A DNA stretch of 64,000 nt from Allomyces macrogynus ATCC 38327. Taxonomy: Eukaryota; Blastocladiomycota; Blastocladiomycetes; Blastocladiales; Blastocladiaceae. The stretch spans positions 143,959 through 207,958 of the forward strand of contig GG745383.1 in the NCBI GenBank assembly GCA_000151295.1, written 5' to 3'. Position 1 is the first letter of the stretch. Every line of letters begins with the position of its first letter. The notes under the pieces are model-generated. The model saw only the letters and a list, made by a program, of their open reading frames with translations. It did not search any database and was not told the DNA's origin. Below, piece by piece: positions 21,458-32,284 of the stretch. The position numbers and the translations under genes were made by a program.

Positions 21458-24265
21458 ATGGCCTCGTCAATGTTAGAAGCGAGTCGTCGCCGCCGTCACC
21501 GCGACCCGCTCGGCGTCAAGTACACCCTGCCCTCCCTCTGAACAAATGCGCTCTCGTCGCGATCTCACTCTGTGATCTGACGTAGGCTCCCGCCCAAGGG
21601 CTTCCACGTCGTCAAGGACGACGACCCGGACGCGCTCCTGCGTGCGGTCCCGCGGCTCGTGCAATTCGGCGCGCGCGACGCGCACCCGGCGACGGCGCGG
21701 CACCCGATCGTCACGCATCGCGACCGACTGCACGCGGAAGTGCGCCAATTGCGTACCGACGAGACGACGCTGCACATTGTCCGTCCTCCACCTGGCACCA
21801 CCCCTCTTTTGTCGCGCCCAATCTGACTGCGACTCCTCCTCTCTCCAGTCGGTCGGCCTCGACGACTTTTCCGACGACGACCAGGCCGACCACATTCGCA
21901 CGCACTTACCCGAATGCGCACACCCGGTCCTGGCCCCACCACACCGCGCCGGCGGCACACGCCCGCCGCGCCCGTCACGCCGCGCAAGTGCCGTCTTACC
22001 GGCCCTCGCTGCGGCCCCCGTGGCACCGGCGCGCCGTGGGAGTGTCGCTGACGCCGTGCGCCGTCCCGCCGCGTCGGCTGCGCGCCGCGCCAGCGTGATT
22101 GCGCCAATTGATCCCGGTGACGGCACCGGGACAGGCCGCCCACTCGCACGCACGACGATCACAGGGTCCCGATCGACCTCGCGCAGCGGCGGACTCGTCA
22201 CCGCGTCGCGATCGGCACTCTCGCGTGTCGCCGCAGCGCCGGGAGGGCGGTCCGCGAAAGGCAGTGCCGTGGTACCGGCGGGAATGGCGGGGCCCGCACA
22301 TGCAGCGGCGGTCGCGACCAAACTCGCAGCGCTCGTCAAGTCGGGTGCGGCTGTGGATGGCGGGGATGCGGACGACGAGCGGCCGCGGAATGCTGGGAAC
22401 GCGTCGGATTTGTCGCGCAAGTACCGCGATTTGGTGAAGCCGCGGGAAAAGGTATCGGAGGAGGCGGCGGCCGCGGCGCCGAGTGTCGCCGAGTCGACGC
22501 AGTTGGGCAAGGAGTATGTCAAGTCGGGTACGTTTGATCTTGTGCGATGCAAGGGATTTGAGGAGGTGGGTCGCTCACGGTGCAAGTCGTTCTAGTCGTC
22601 GATGCGTTCGAGGATTACTTGCGCCATGTTCCGTCGTTGGATCCGGACGAGCCGACGTCGCAGGATGCGGCGGCATCGAACGCCGCCGGTGCGCGTGCGA
22701 CCACGCCCACGGTCCCGACGGCACCCGATCCAGCGAACCTCACCGCTCCACCCGAAACCGCGAGCGCCGACAGTCTCGCCGCCCCCGGGGACCCGACCCC
22801 ATCGACGCCCAGCAAACCCGCGACACCGACTCCGTGCACTCCACGGTCACCCCCGACCGCCGGCCCCTCGCCGCTCCTGGCGACGGTCCTCTCGCAACTC
22901 TACCCGTCCACGGGCCCCGCCGACCGTGGCGACGACGCGGCCAAACCGGCGACCCTCTACGTGCAGCCAGAACTCGACCCACCGCAGGACTTGCTCGAAT
23001 ACATTGAGCACGAACTCGGTATCCCGCTCGACCTGTACTGTCCCGCCGGATGGGTCGGGATGCACCCGATGCCGGCGCACATGGTTGCGGCCACGGTTGC
23101 GGCACGCAGGCACCGGATGGCCGCGGCACAGGCCAAGGCCGCACGGCGGGCGAGGGGAGAACGACGCGCGTCGAGTATTCCACCGGAAATGGTACCTGCC
23201 GCGACGACAGCGGCTGCACCTCACGTATCGCCGCACGCTGGGGATTTGATACCCGCGTGGGCCCGTCGCGGGAGCAGTGCATCCAGCGGGTCGCGCCGTC
23301 CATCGGCCACGTCATCCGTGACTGCGCTTTCACCGGACCCCGCGGGCGGGGCCTCGAGTCCGGCGCGCGCGCGGTCGCCGTCGCCGACGTTGCAGGTGCC
23401 GGACATTCGCGTGGCTCCGTCGGACGACGACAAGTCCGACGCCGAGGGGTCGACCACCGAGGAACCGCACCAAGTTGTGACGCCCGTTCCCGTGGTCCGC
23501 CGGCGCACGTCACGCGCGCGGTCGGTCCTAGTGGTCCCAGACTCGCCGCGGCCGTCGCCGCGGATCGTATTGCGCCGGAAACGCGTGGCGGTGCGGGTGC
23601 CCGGCGCGCCCGCGCGGCGTCGCACTCGCCGACTCGACGATTTATGCACGTTGCCCCGCGACTGTTGCACTGAGTTGGGACCGTTTTTGCTAACACTTGT
23701 TTCCCGAATAGACTTGCGCGACATGGATATTGCCATGAACGACGAACCCACCGCTCCCACCTCCCCATCACGCGCCACCCCACGCGCATCCAATACCGCC
23801 ACGTCCCCGTGGTACCGCCCACCGCGCGAATGGTTCAGTCCGGCACGCAAGTCTTCCTCGTCGTCGCGCACACCGGTCACCCCAACGGCCACATCGACCG
23901 CCGACCGGTCGGCTGTCTCGAAACGGCTCGCGCAGTTGACCGACCGGTCGCGGCTCGAGTACGCACAGCTCGAGGCCAAGTACCGGCTCGCGGACGAGCC
24001 CGGTGGTGGCGCGACGGCGGAGGCGGATGGCGCGGAGACGCCGGCGCACTTGGCGCGCCGGAAGTTGTCGGCGGCGGTGCATGTGATTGGGATGATGGTG
24101 GCTGCGCATTCGACGGGTGGTGGGAGTGGGAGCGGGTCGAGTGCGGCAGCCGCAGCGGCGGCTGGTGGGGGTGGTGGAGGCTTACAGGCGCCGCCGGCGA
24201 GTGCGGGGATGTTGGGGCGCCGCGGGACGGGGGTGCCGGGTGGTGTGGGTGGTGTGGGTGGGTGA
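21458..24265 (+). CDS. Large unknown protein, four exons, Ser/Ala/Pro-rich
   Basis: Exons 21458-21519, 21586-21778, 21849-22565 and 22613-24265 join in frame, using donors GTACAC, GTCCGT and GTGGGT. The last intron is only 47 nt and its acceptor (TTCGAG) is the weakest call. About 875 residues. Ordered islands sit in disorder: the N-terminal LPPKGFHVVKDDDPDALL and LRTDETTLHI, then SRKYRDLVKPREK and YVKSGTFDLVRCKGFEEDYL, DLLEYIEHELGIPLDLYCP, and a C-terminal helix SRLEYAQLEAKYRLADEP followed by ARRKLSAAVHVIGMMVAAHS. A GCTAACAC branch-like site and TAG near 23680-23711 suggest one more in-frame intron. No family is recognised. Confidence 0.6.
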
Positions 24266-24585
24266 GTGGACGAATGCGTGCGACGAGGACTGGGGTCGGG
24301 AGAAAGGAAAGGATAGGGGTCGGGGAGCGCACGGACTGGCGCTGATCCTGGGGACGATAATACATACATGGGCCTGGAGGTTTGCGACGACGCGCTTGAC
24401 GACGTTGGAATGGTGGGAAGTCGAGCGCCCATGGAAGGCACACAAAGGACACGAGTCGGCCGAGAAAAGCTTGAAATGACTTTTGCGTTTAGGAAGGCAG
24501 AGTCGATGGGTTCAGCGCGCGAACAGCGCAATGTTCGCTGGTCGCCGGTGCAACGTGTCGATCCAGAACGGCAATAAAAACTTGG

Positions 24586-24733
24586 CAAGACGAGAGGGAG
24601 CAACCGATGTGATTCGGTCGCGCCCAACTCGTCTCTTCGTCGGAGATGCGGTTAGGAGTTACCTACCAGACTCTGTCTCCAACGGACAGCGTGATCAGAA
24701 TCCGTCGAGCCTGGCCCACTCGATGGTCCTGAT
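24586..24733 (-). repeat. Dispersed element, subfamily B, copy 2
   Basis: Reverse orientation. It ends (low coordinates) in a long hairpin: AGACGAG 24588-24594 pairs with CTCGTCT 24628-24634, GGGAGC with GCGCCC (one mismatch), and ACCGA with TCGGT around TGTGAT. The head matches CATCGAGTGGGCCAGGCT. Confidence 0.75.
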
Positions 24734-25135
24734 ACTTGTTAAGGGTTGTTTCACGAATATTCGATTGACCACACAGTCGGGTGAGCAACGTTCGAGGAAC
24801 AAAATTTCAATGCGGGTTGTTTGTTGCCAGCTGGCCTCAATGATGCGTACACGATAGGTGTGAGTCCAGATGTGATCATTTAGTTGAGGTTGAGGTGAGG
24901 CATGCATGAAATGTGGCGAGGGAGATGTGAGGCATAGGATGTTTGGGGGACGAGATCTGAGGAGACCCACGAACGTGTTACTGCGTCCCTTCACCACAAT
25001 ATACCTCACATGCCTCCTCGATTTGCTTCAGCCAGCTCCACCAAGATCCAGAGCAGCAGGGCCAGAAAACGTTCACCGCATGGATCACCTGCATGGCGCT
25101 GAGAGTTATTGTTTCAGAGCAATCTCTCATTTCTA

Positions 25136-25296
25136 TCAGGATCATCGAGTGGGCCAGGCTTGGTGGTCATGGTCCGCACTGTCGTTGCAGGCTCCGTCTG
25201 GTAGGTATCTCATCAACGAGTCTCCAACACGGTGTAAGAAAGGTGCTCTGAGTGCGAGGAATACTGTCCAGCGTCCAGTTCATCTTTTGCTCAGGC
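25136..25296 (+). repeat. Dispersed element, subfamily A, copy 3
   Basis: Begins ATCAGGATCATCGAGTGGGC, contains TTGCAGGCTCCGTCTGGTAG and ends TCATCTTTTGCTCAGGCC. The terminal hairpin is degraded in this copy. It ends 195 bp from the Cys-rich gene at 25491. Confidence 0.7.
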
Positions 25297-25490
25297 CAAA
25301 CATATTGCATTTCTCGATATCACTTTTGATGACCTGGTTTGGAAATGTTCTTGAATATGACGTGTTTTGGCTCCCAAATTATGAATCCAAAAATCAAAGA
25401 AGGCAAAGCGGGTGCATGGTTGCATGGAATCGATGGGAATCAATGGCCATGGCACACACCTGCACGAATCATCCAGGCTTGACCCGAAAG

Positions 25491-26090
25491 TCAGCCTGCC
25501 ACGACATACCGGATAGCATGTTCGCGGGCATACTCTGTCGCGCATCCAGCGCAGCACCATGCAGTTTGGAGGACGACGCGTCCGGACTTGCCCTTGCTGT
25601 TCTTGTTACTGTGGTCGAGGCAATCGCGCAGGGCCTTGACAATGTTCTCTTCTTCATGGTCCGTGATAATGTAATCGCCGTGGGGCAAGAGAGTCGAACC
25701 TCCGGACAGGGAGCTTTTCTTGGTGGGCGTATGGTAACCTGGCGGAGGAATGCGCTTGCCCCATCCTTTTTCGTGGCCGCAACTGCACACATGCACGCCT
25801 GAAGACAGCACTGCCGCCGCGGTTGCATGCCCCAGATATCCCGTGTGCGTCCAGGTCCCGACAACGCTTCCTGCGATCAAAGTGGACGCCTCCAGCTTGG
25901 AACAGCCATAGTTGCGGTCTCCAGCAACGCTCGGCGTACCTTGAAGTATTGTCTCAAGCTCCTCTGCCATTTTCCCAGCACGGAACTTGGCCGAAGCCTC
26001 TTTTTCTGAGCGCTTATTGCGCACGGCTTGGGACAAGAGCTTGACAGGCGCATTGACAGCAGCAGCGGCTCGGGATATGCGATCAGACAT
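25491..26090 (-). CDS. Unknown Cys-rich small protein, paralogue A
   Basis: Single-exon frame of 199 residues from a real ATG, with a close paralogue at 47565-48158. The N-terminal ~50 residues are Ala/Lys-rich and diverge; from GDRNYGCSKLEAS onward the two are about three-quarters identical. Conserved features: YGCSKLEAS, a Trp-Thr-x-Thr-Gly-Tyr segment, GVHVCSCGHEKGWGKRI (CxCGH), TKKSSLSGGS, a GDYIITD strand, EENIVKALRDCLDHSNKN and WCCAGCATEYAREHAIRYV. Seven or eight Cys and several His suggest a metal-binding fold, but this is inference. No signal peptide or membrane segment is seen. I do not recognise the family. It sits between element copies 3 and 4. Coding is supported by amino-acid conservation between the copies despite base differences. 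Confidence 0.8.
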   Translation of the reverse strand: MSDRISRAAAAVNAPVKLLSQAVRNKRSEKEASAKFRAGKMAEELETILQGTPSVAGDRNYGCSKLEASTLIAGSVVGTWTHTGYLGHATAAAVLSSGVHVCSCGHEKGWGKRIPPPGYHTPTKKSSLSGGSTLLPHGDYIITDHEEENIVKALRDCLDHSNKNSKGKSGRVVLQTAWCCAGCATEYAREHAIRYVVAG

Positions 26091-26754
26091 GATGAATGAC
26101 GGGACGATGCACGAGCTCCTCGTTCTTGATGATCGTGACTGGCCGTGGCGCTATTTGCAAGGGCGAAAATGGCGTTGCGACCAGAGCGGCAAACGTGGTG
26201 CAAAGAGAGTGTCTTGATGTCGAGGTGAACGCGGATTGGGGTCGTCCAAATGTGCTCCAGTAAAAGTGAAGCAAACGTTCAGGAGGTGTGCGAGTTGATG
26301 GAGAGAGAAGGTGAAAGCGAAGGAAATGATCCCACTTTGATGAAGAGGGACCTGATTGACGCCATTCCCCAGTTACAGACTTGCTTCCACCTTGCCAAGT
26401 CATCAAATCAGTCCTCAGCCACAAGTTTCAGCTCAATTCAATTGGCCGTAGACGTGGAATGGGAAGGAAACGAGGTCACAAGCGGACAAAGCGCAAGGGC
26501 ATGACGTGAGTAACATTGGGACGTGGATGGACGCAGTGATGACTTGGTACTCTGAGTTGCAAACGCAAGCCGCGCCCCTGTCAAAGACGAACCACGTCCT
26601 GACTCTGGTCGACTTGAAGTGACGCGCCCATTAAAAACGAGCGATACACGACACACCTCGCCGACTTGTTACTTGGAATAACATGCGCGTGGGGTCGCGC
26701 AATATGAAAAAGGGCAGGCCAACAAATTGCTCTCGAAAAAATACGTGTGACCTG

Positions 26755-26908
26755 ACCAAAAGACGACGTGCATCCGGGACTGCCCTTGCACCCGTCGTCT
26801 CTCTTACACCTTACACCGTGTTGGAGGCTAAGATGCCTCCCAGACGGAGCCTGCAACGACAGTGTGGACCATGACCACCAAGCCTGGCCCACTCGATGAT
26901 CCTGATCG
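26755..26908 (-). repeat. Dispersed element, subfamily A, copy 4
   Basis: Reverse orientation. The tail hairpin is nearly perfect: AGACGACG 26761-26768 with CGTCGTCT 26793-26800 and an inner GTGCA/TGCAC. The core reads GGAGCCTGCAACGACAGTGT and the head GCCTGGCCCACTCGATGATC. Confidence 0.75.
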
Positions 26909-27097
26909 AAATCAGAGATTTCTTCGAGCAAAAGAACTCTCTGCGCCATGCAGATGAGCCATGCGGGGAACGTTTGCTGGTCTTGATGCTGCCATGGATG
27001 GTGTTGGTGGAACTGGCTGAGGCCAAAATGAGGGAATTCTTGTTGAATGATGGCGAATGGTTGTGAATGGACACATTCGCGGATTGGCTCCTCACAT

Positions 27098-27145
27098 CTC
27101 ATGCCTCAAACATCTCATTCCTCAAACACCTCATTCCTCAAGCAT
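27098..27145. repeat. 16-bp tandem repeat, three copies
   Basis: Units CTCATGCCTCAAACAT, CTCATTCCTCAAACAC and CTCATTCCTCAAGCAT follow directly, with further degenerate CTC...CAT words to about 27200. GGATTGGCTCCTC lies just before it; its reverse complement occurs at about 15832 and 27383. Confidence 0.75.
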
Positions 27146-27880
27146 CTCGTGCCACACATCTCGCGCATCACATTTCATGCATGTCTCACCTCATATCAAT
27201 TCTCAAAACAGGACTCACCTCTATCACGCATCAATTGAGGATAGATATCAAACCAATGTGGTTGGCAACAAACAACCTGCATTAATCTTTGTTCCTCGAG
27301 TGTTCCTCACTGGACCATGTGGCTGGGCCAGGGGTTGATGCTATTGATGCATGAGATGTAAGATGCGAGGTATGGGATTTGAGGAGCCAATCCAAGCTGT
27401 TGCACATTGCCTTTGCGTCCATTATCTTGCTCGAGTCTGCACCCAATGTTCGCTTACAGGGGGCGATTTTGCATGTATGAGGCTGCATTGACTTGGAAAC
27501 ACGGCCACCTGAGCAAGAAACGTTTCAGTCCACTCACCAATGACAGTAATGTCGCAAACTTCCCTCCTCCATTTGTCTACCATGTGATGGACCATTCACT
27601 CATCATAAGCGACGACATATTCTGTATATCAAGGCATGCAAACGGCTCAGATCGATTGAGATCAGGTTGGTGAACCAGTGCCCAAGCTGCTCCCCACATT
27701 GGGGATGGCGGGCAATGGTGAGGAGCGTGAGAGTATTTATGACGCGTTTTGCAGCAAGAGCGGGTGGGGAAAGTTTTCCCGCACATAATCCTCCTTAATT
27801 GATAACATTGTTTGACAGCAAGAAAACACACTCAGCCAGACACGGACTTCACACAAACTGGCGCAGATTTGTTCTCGCGC

Positions 27881-28608
27881 ATGCAGCAGCCAGCCCAGCC
27901 GCACGAGTACCATGGATCATGTCCACAGTCCATTGCGCCACGCGCAAATCCGGACGCATCCACGGCTGACCACACTCACTGCATGACCATCCCCACAACT
28001 CCACCCACCGCCACTGTCTCTGCTGCAGCGGCCAATCCGGCGATGCAACCAGCCCCACGGTCTAAATCCTTGCGTACCTTGCTGGACTCGCGGCAAACGA
28101 TCTCGTCCGGCGCGACCCTCTCAATCGATCAGAGCACTCTGCAGCGCCCGAACTCCGCCGCGCCCGTCCCGGCCCTGCGCCTCCTTCCTCCAGTGGCTTA
28201 CTCGCGCCTCATGTCGTCTCACTCAGCAGCCTCCTCAGCAGTCTCGGCCTGTCGTCCCTGAACCGGCGCGAATCGATGCTCATGACCATGGTCCCACCAC
28301 GTGTGACAGCCGCTGCTGCGCCCATTGCAGCACTGGCACCACGCGTCTTACGTCCTGCAGTGGCGGAACCGCGCCGCGCACCGACTCCCGCGGCGGCAGC
28401 GGTAGCTCCTGCGCGCGGACTGACATGGACGCCATTGATTCGCGGCAAAGTGTTGGGCAAACCATCGCCTCTGGCCACGAAACTGGTGGCGGTCGCGCCG
28501 GCAGCAGTGGACGAACCTGTGGACAAGTTGATCAAGGAGCGCGAGGAGGAGCTGGATCCGGGCGAAGTGAGCATTATGCGGATGTGGGATGTGGTCAGGT
28601 TGGCGTAA
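27881..28608 (+). CDS. Small unknown protein, two exons
   Basis: Exon 1 27881-28104 and exon 2 28227-28608 join across a 122-nt intron (GTCCGG donor, CACTCAG acceptor) to 201 residues. The splice is chosen because it connects KSLRTLLDSRQTIS with SLLSSLGLSSLNRRESM; without it the two frames do not meet. The middle is Ala/Pro-rich (APRVLRPAVAEPRRAPTP), the end is acidic and helical (DKLIKEREEELDPGEVSIM). No known domain. It is GC-rich like the real genes and unlike the surrounding repeat DNA, which supports coding. The start may be the later ATG at 27983. Confidence 0.5.
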
Positions 28609-28814
28609 TGCGAAAGGTATTAATGAGAAACATTTTGAGCGCATGGGTCCAATTGACGCGTTGTCGCTCATCTTTGCTTTCACAACAAGAAAAGCCGGAG
28701 CAATTAGATCCGGGCGTCAAACAATCAAAAGAAAAAAGCCAAAATTTTGGGTCGAAAGAAAGGCGGCCGCAATTCCGCACTTTGTTGCACGTGCCAGCAG
28801 CACTTGGTGTTCAT

Positions 28815-28891
28815 GAGGGCTCCCAGACTCGAACCAGGCGTGTGAACAAACGTGGTCAAAGGCGGCTGCTTGGCCACTGCACTCGACCCTC
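28815..28891 (-). tRNA. tRNA-like sequence, probable pseudogene
   Basis: On the minus strand GAGGGTC and AGCCCTC can pair as an acceptor (one mismatch) and CCTGG-TTCGAGT-CTGGG forms a T arm with a good B box (GGTTCGAGTC). An A-box-like GTGCAGTGGCC is at the right distance. The anticodon arm does not fold with a normal 7-nt loop, so I read it as a decayed tRNA or a tRNA-derived element. Confidence 0.35.
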
Positions 28892-29169
28892 TTAGTTCCT
28901 AATGGGCGCACATGGCCGCGACCGGGCCTGATCAACCATACCGGGCACATGTTGAAGTCTCCGTTTTCCGCTGATAAACGCCTGTTTTGCTCGCTGATGG
29001 AATAGTGGAAAGAATAGATCGGCAACGGCCGTTGTGAGAGGCGATGAGGAGCTCCCCTCAAGGAAGTTACGAATAAGTTGTCAGCACATTTACAAGAGCG
29101 CTCGATGTAGAGCAAGGCAGATTGTTCAAACACGTCAGGTGCACATTCTGGCCCAGCGATCTGGAACGA

Positions 29170-29337
29170 CAAAAGAATCAGCAAGACGAGAGGGCGCAAC
29201 CAATTATTCGGTCACGCCCCAACTCGTCTCAATGGTTCGCACTGGCCGGAGACTCGGTTAGGAGATGCCTACCAGACTCTGTCTTCAACGGACAGTGTGA
29301 TCAGAATCCGTCGAGCCTGGCCCACTCGATGATGCTG
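29170..29337 (-). repeat. Dispersed element, subfamily B, copy 5
   Basis: Reverse orientation. Terminal hairpin AGACGAG 29184-29190 with CTCGTCT 29223-29229, GGGCG with CGCCC, ACC with GGT. The loop and arm bases differ from copy 2 but the pairing is kept. The head is GAGCCTGGCCCACTCGATGA. Confidence 0.75.
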
Positions 29338-29788
29338 AAAATTGCTGGGGCTGTATCGCGTAGATCACATGACAAGCCACACAGTCGTCGGTTGAGAAAC
29401 ATCTGAGAAACAAATAATTGATGTGGGTTGAGCATTGTTCTTTGATGTTTGGCCTCGATGGATGTGCAATTCGGTTTGAAGGGAGAATACTGAATTGCGT
29501 TAGGTGAGGCAGGAATGAAAGTTGAGGGATTGAGATGTGAGCGCCATTCCACAAACGTGTGCCTTCACCAGCATGCTTCAGATGATTGATTGGCCTCTGG
29601 CAGCTCCACCAACACCCCCTCAGTATCCGAGGAAGCGATCGCTTCACAGGCCTAAACAATTATCCAATAACAATCCATGGCTCAACCCTCCAAGGACTCC
29701 CCATGAGTGTGGTGCCAGCTGCCTTTCCTCCATGAATCGCCACAGCGCAGACAAACCTTCATTGTACCGGCGCAATCTACCTTTTGTG

Positions 29789-29950
29789 TCAGGATCGTCA
29801 AGTGGGCCAGGCTCAGTGGTCAGGGTCCGCACTGTCGTTACTGCAGGCTCCGTCTGGGAGTTATCTCCCAACCGAGTTTCCAGCGCAGTGTAAGAAAGAC
29901 GAGCGACGGAAGGGCAAGCCCAGATGCGCGTCGTCTTTTGCTCAAGTGAC
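29789..29950 (+). repeat. Dispersed element,  subfamily A, copy 6
   Basis: Starts TCAGGATCGTCAAGTGGGCC and ends in a hairpin with AAAGACGA/TCGTCTTT outer arms and GGGC-AA-GCCC inside, followed by TTTTGCTCAAGTGAC. It is close to copies 1, 3 and 4. Confidence 0.75.
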
Positions 29951-30258
29951 ACGCAAATTCTGTTCGAGAAATTGTGACCTGGCTTGGGAAAGACGTTGCT
30001 TTGGCAAAAAAGACAGACGTGAGCAGACTCCTGCATTGTTGTTGACTGGCAAGAAGGAGCGCGTGATGCATCATTCGCAATCTCCTGGTCATGACTTTGG
30101 TTCAAGAGTCTGACTGATGGTACGATATTTCAAGCACATCACGCAAGTCAGGAACGATGAGCCTGCCCGAGTCTGGCCGACGCGACGGTGATGATTGATT
30201 CAACCCATCGTTTTGGAAGGACCGCGCTGGGGTTTCGACGGCATTTCTCGTGTTTCTC

Positions 30259-30330
30259 GTGAGTGCCAGGAATCGAACCTGGACCGAACCCCTTGCAGAG
30301 CCATGCACCACATCAAGACCATCAACCCAC
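30259..30330 (-). tRNA. tRNA-like sequence of 72 nt, probable pseudogene
   Basis: Minus strand. GTGGGTT pairs with CACTCAC (one mismatch, one G-T), the T arm CCAGG-TTCGATT-CCTGG is perfect and the total length is exactly 72. Position 34-36 would be TGC (Ala), but base 33 is C and the anticodon stem has two mismatches, and the D arm is poor. Hence a degraded tRNA or the head of a tRNA-derived element, not a confident gene. Confidence 0.4.
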
Positions 30331-30437
30331 GAATGGCGAGTCGGTACCCTTCATACGCATCTTCACCATGCAAGAAACCGCACTCAATCACAAAGAACCT
30401 ACGGCAACTATATTCTCTTCTCTCCCCTGTTCACAAC

Positions 30438-30973
30438 TTACGCCGACTTGTTCTTGAACGCATACGCCCACTGCCCCTCAGGCGCTTGCTCGGCGAGCGG
30501 CTCCCACGCCTTCCACTCGGCCACCTTATCGACTAACTGGTTCTCGGCCTCGGCCTGCTTGACAACAAATGCGAGCGGACCTTCGCCAAGCGCCGCCTCG
30601 AGCGCGTCCGCGTCGGTCTCCTTCTCCACGACCGCGAGCCGCTGCTGCGTGAGCGCGGCCGTCGCCGTGCGGTAGGCGTAGTCGGCGGGCAGCTTCTGCA
30701 GTTTCGACAGGGTCGACGTGTAGACATCGAGAAGGGCACCGCGAGGGTCCGGGTGCGGCATCAGGCCGGTGAACCCCGGAGTGCTAGATGGTGGAGAGAG
30801 GGGTGGTGGGGTGGTGAGCGTGGGGGGACATGCGAGAGGAACGAGCAGGGGTGCACGATCGTCGGGTGTGCCGGCGGTGCGGATCATGGCCGCGGCACGG
30901 GTGGGCCCGGGCACGGGATGGATATGGCGGATCGAAGAAGCGGCACAGTATGGGTACGGGGCGGCACGGACAT
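30438..30973 (-). CDS. NDUFA5: Complex I subunit NDUFA5 (B13 / 29.9-kDa homologue)
   Basis: Accessory subunit of the mitochondrial complex I matrix arm. The main exon (30783-30438) is clear: TGFTGLMPHPDPRGALLDVY, TLSKLQKLPADYAYRTATAA, LTQQRLAVVEKETDADALE and the ETC-type signature WKAWEPLAEQAPEGQWAYAF. This is the whole conserved region. An intron ends at TAG 30786-30784. The first exon is uncertain: ATG 30973 with a GTGCCC donor after residue 20 keeps phase and gives a short basic presequence-like start (MSVPPRTHTVPLLRSAI); another ATG at 30886 would need an unsplicable frame. Family identity is firm, the 5' end is not. The second complex I gene in the window after NDUFV1. Confidence 0.9.
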
Positions 30974-31652
30974 GGCTCAACGCGAGATTCGGCGTGGATC
31001 GATCTGGAGAGGCTCAGCACGGAGTTGAGCACGATCCCCAGCACCACGACCCGACACGACGCAGCCGGCTCTCGCCCATGGTCACTGCGGTGATGCTTAT
31101 GGTCTGGTAAACGGTGGAGATTGTGGTCCGAGTGCCGATGGGGATCTTCGTTCGTAATGCGTGTCGTTGTCGCGGTGCGTCGTTGCCCTCCGCCATTCCG
31201 TTCGGCGTCATGCTGTCTGCGCCGTGCCCGTCCCAGTAGTGGCTCTCCACACCGTGCCGGTCCACGCCGCCGTCCGTAGACTCCGCATGCGGTCGAGCCG
31301 CGCCGCGGTGCCATCCGTGCCGCGGCTGCTGGACAGCTTGAACAACGTGCTCACCTTGACGGCTTGGAAGAGCGGGCGGAACGCGCGCATGGTCGAAAAT
31401 TGCAGCTAGTCTGGTGCGTTGGTGAAGGCTGGAATCGGCGTCGCGTCCACCGAGCTGTTGGTTGTCGAGTTCGTGAAGATGGCGAGGTGGAGCGAGGTGA
31501 AGCCGTCAGTTGTGCGCACGTGATGGATGGGCAGGGACACCCTATCCACATTTTGACATTTTTTGATCTCTTCGGCGATTGCTGCCCCACGGCGACTACC
31601 GAATTTCTTCCCTCAGTACCCTCCCGTACAGCTCGCTGCAGCGACTGTGATC
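30974..31652. promoter_or_regulatory. Divergent intergenic region NDUFA5 / duplicated-repeat gene
   Basis: About 680 bp. Short open frames only. Nothing repeated or structured is seen. Confidence 0.4.
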
Positions 31653-32178
31653 ATGTCGACCACCGAACGCAACCACAACCAACCGGCCCCGCCGCCGCCC
31701 GATCCTCCGCAGCTGCGACTCGCCGGCCAGCACCGGCTCTACAATGCAATCGTCGAGATTTCAACCAAAACATGCGTGAAAACCCGACTTTTGGATCGGA
31801 TACGCTCGCGATGGCGGGACTCCTCAAATCTGGGAACTCGAGCGCCTCGCCACGACCATCACGTCGCCCGAGGGGATCGCGAATGTGTTGCCCAGCACGT
31901 CGCGGCCGTTGGAGTCAGCCAAGTGTAATGCGATTTTGGCGGCGATATTGGCGGCGGTTGACGAGGATCGGCGGCTCGTGCACGCGGCCACGGCCATAAC
32001 GATCACAAACGATGTGTGCCAATGGCTCCCGCCCATGTCGAGGTTGCGGGAACCCGCGCGGTGTGGCGCGATTTTGGCGGCGATTTTGGCCGCGGTGGAA
32101 GCGGATCGGCGAGTGGGCGAAAAGGCGAAGTTCCAGGTCGACGAAAGTGATGGGGATCAGGTTGACACAGGAAATTGA
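31653..32178 (+). CDS. Small unknown protein with internal ~46-residue duplication
   Basis: Exon 1 31653-31775 and exon 2 31843-32178 join over a 67-nt intron (GTGAAA donor, CTCGAG acceptor) to 152 residues. The splice is inferred, because the two open frames are in different phases. The product starts with a Pro-rich tail, then QLRLAGQHRLYNAIVEIS. Exon 2 holds two copies of a unit: LATTITSPEGIANVLPSTS plus RPLESAKCNAILAAILAAV and DEDRRL, then ATAITITNDVCQWLPPMS plus RLREPARCGAILAAILAAV and EADRRV. The C(N/G)AILAAILAAV core is identical in both, so a tandem duplication is clear. It is followed by an acidic end. No known family. Confidence 0.55.
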
Positions 32179-32284
32179 GCTCACAAACCTGTGGAAGTCC
32201 GTTGTTGGAATTACGATGACCGGTGGACAAGCCTAAACAAATTGTACATGCTCCGTCTGGCCCGCACTCGTCGGCCACCCGCAA

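Larger units (their letters stand above)
24266..25490. other. Repeat-rich gene-free interval
   Basis: Lower GC than the genes. It holds two dispersed-element copies in opposite orientation (24586-24733 minus, 25136-25296 plus) and words of the CATG/GTGAGGC type near 24890-24950. No coding sequence is supported. Confidence 0.6.
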
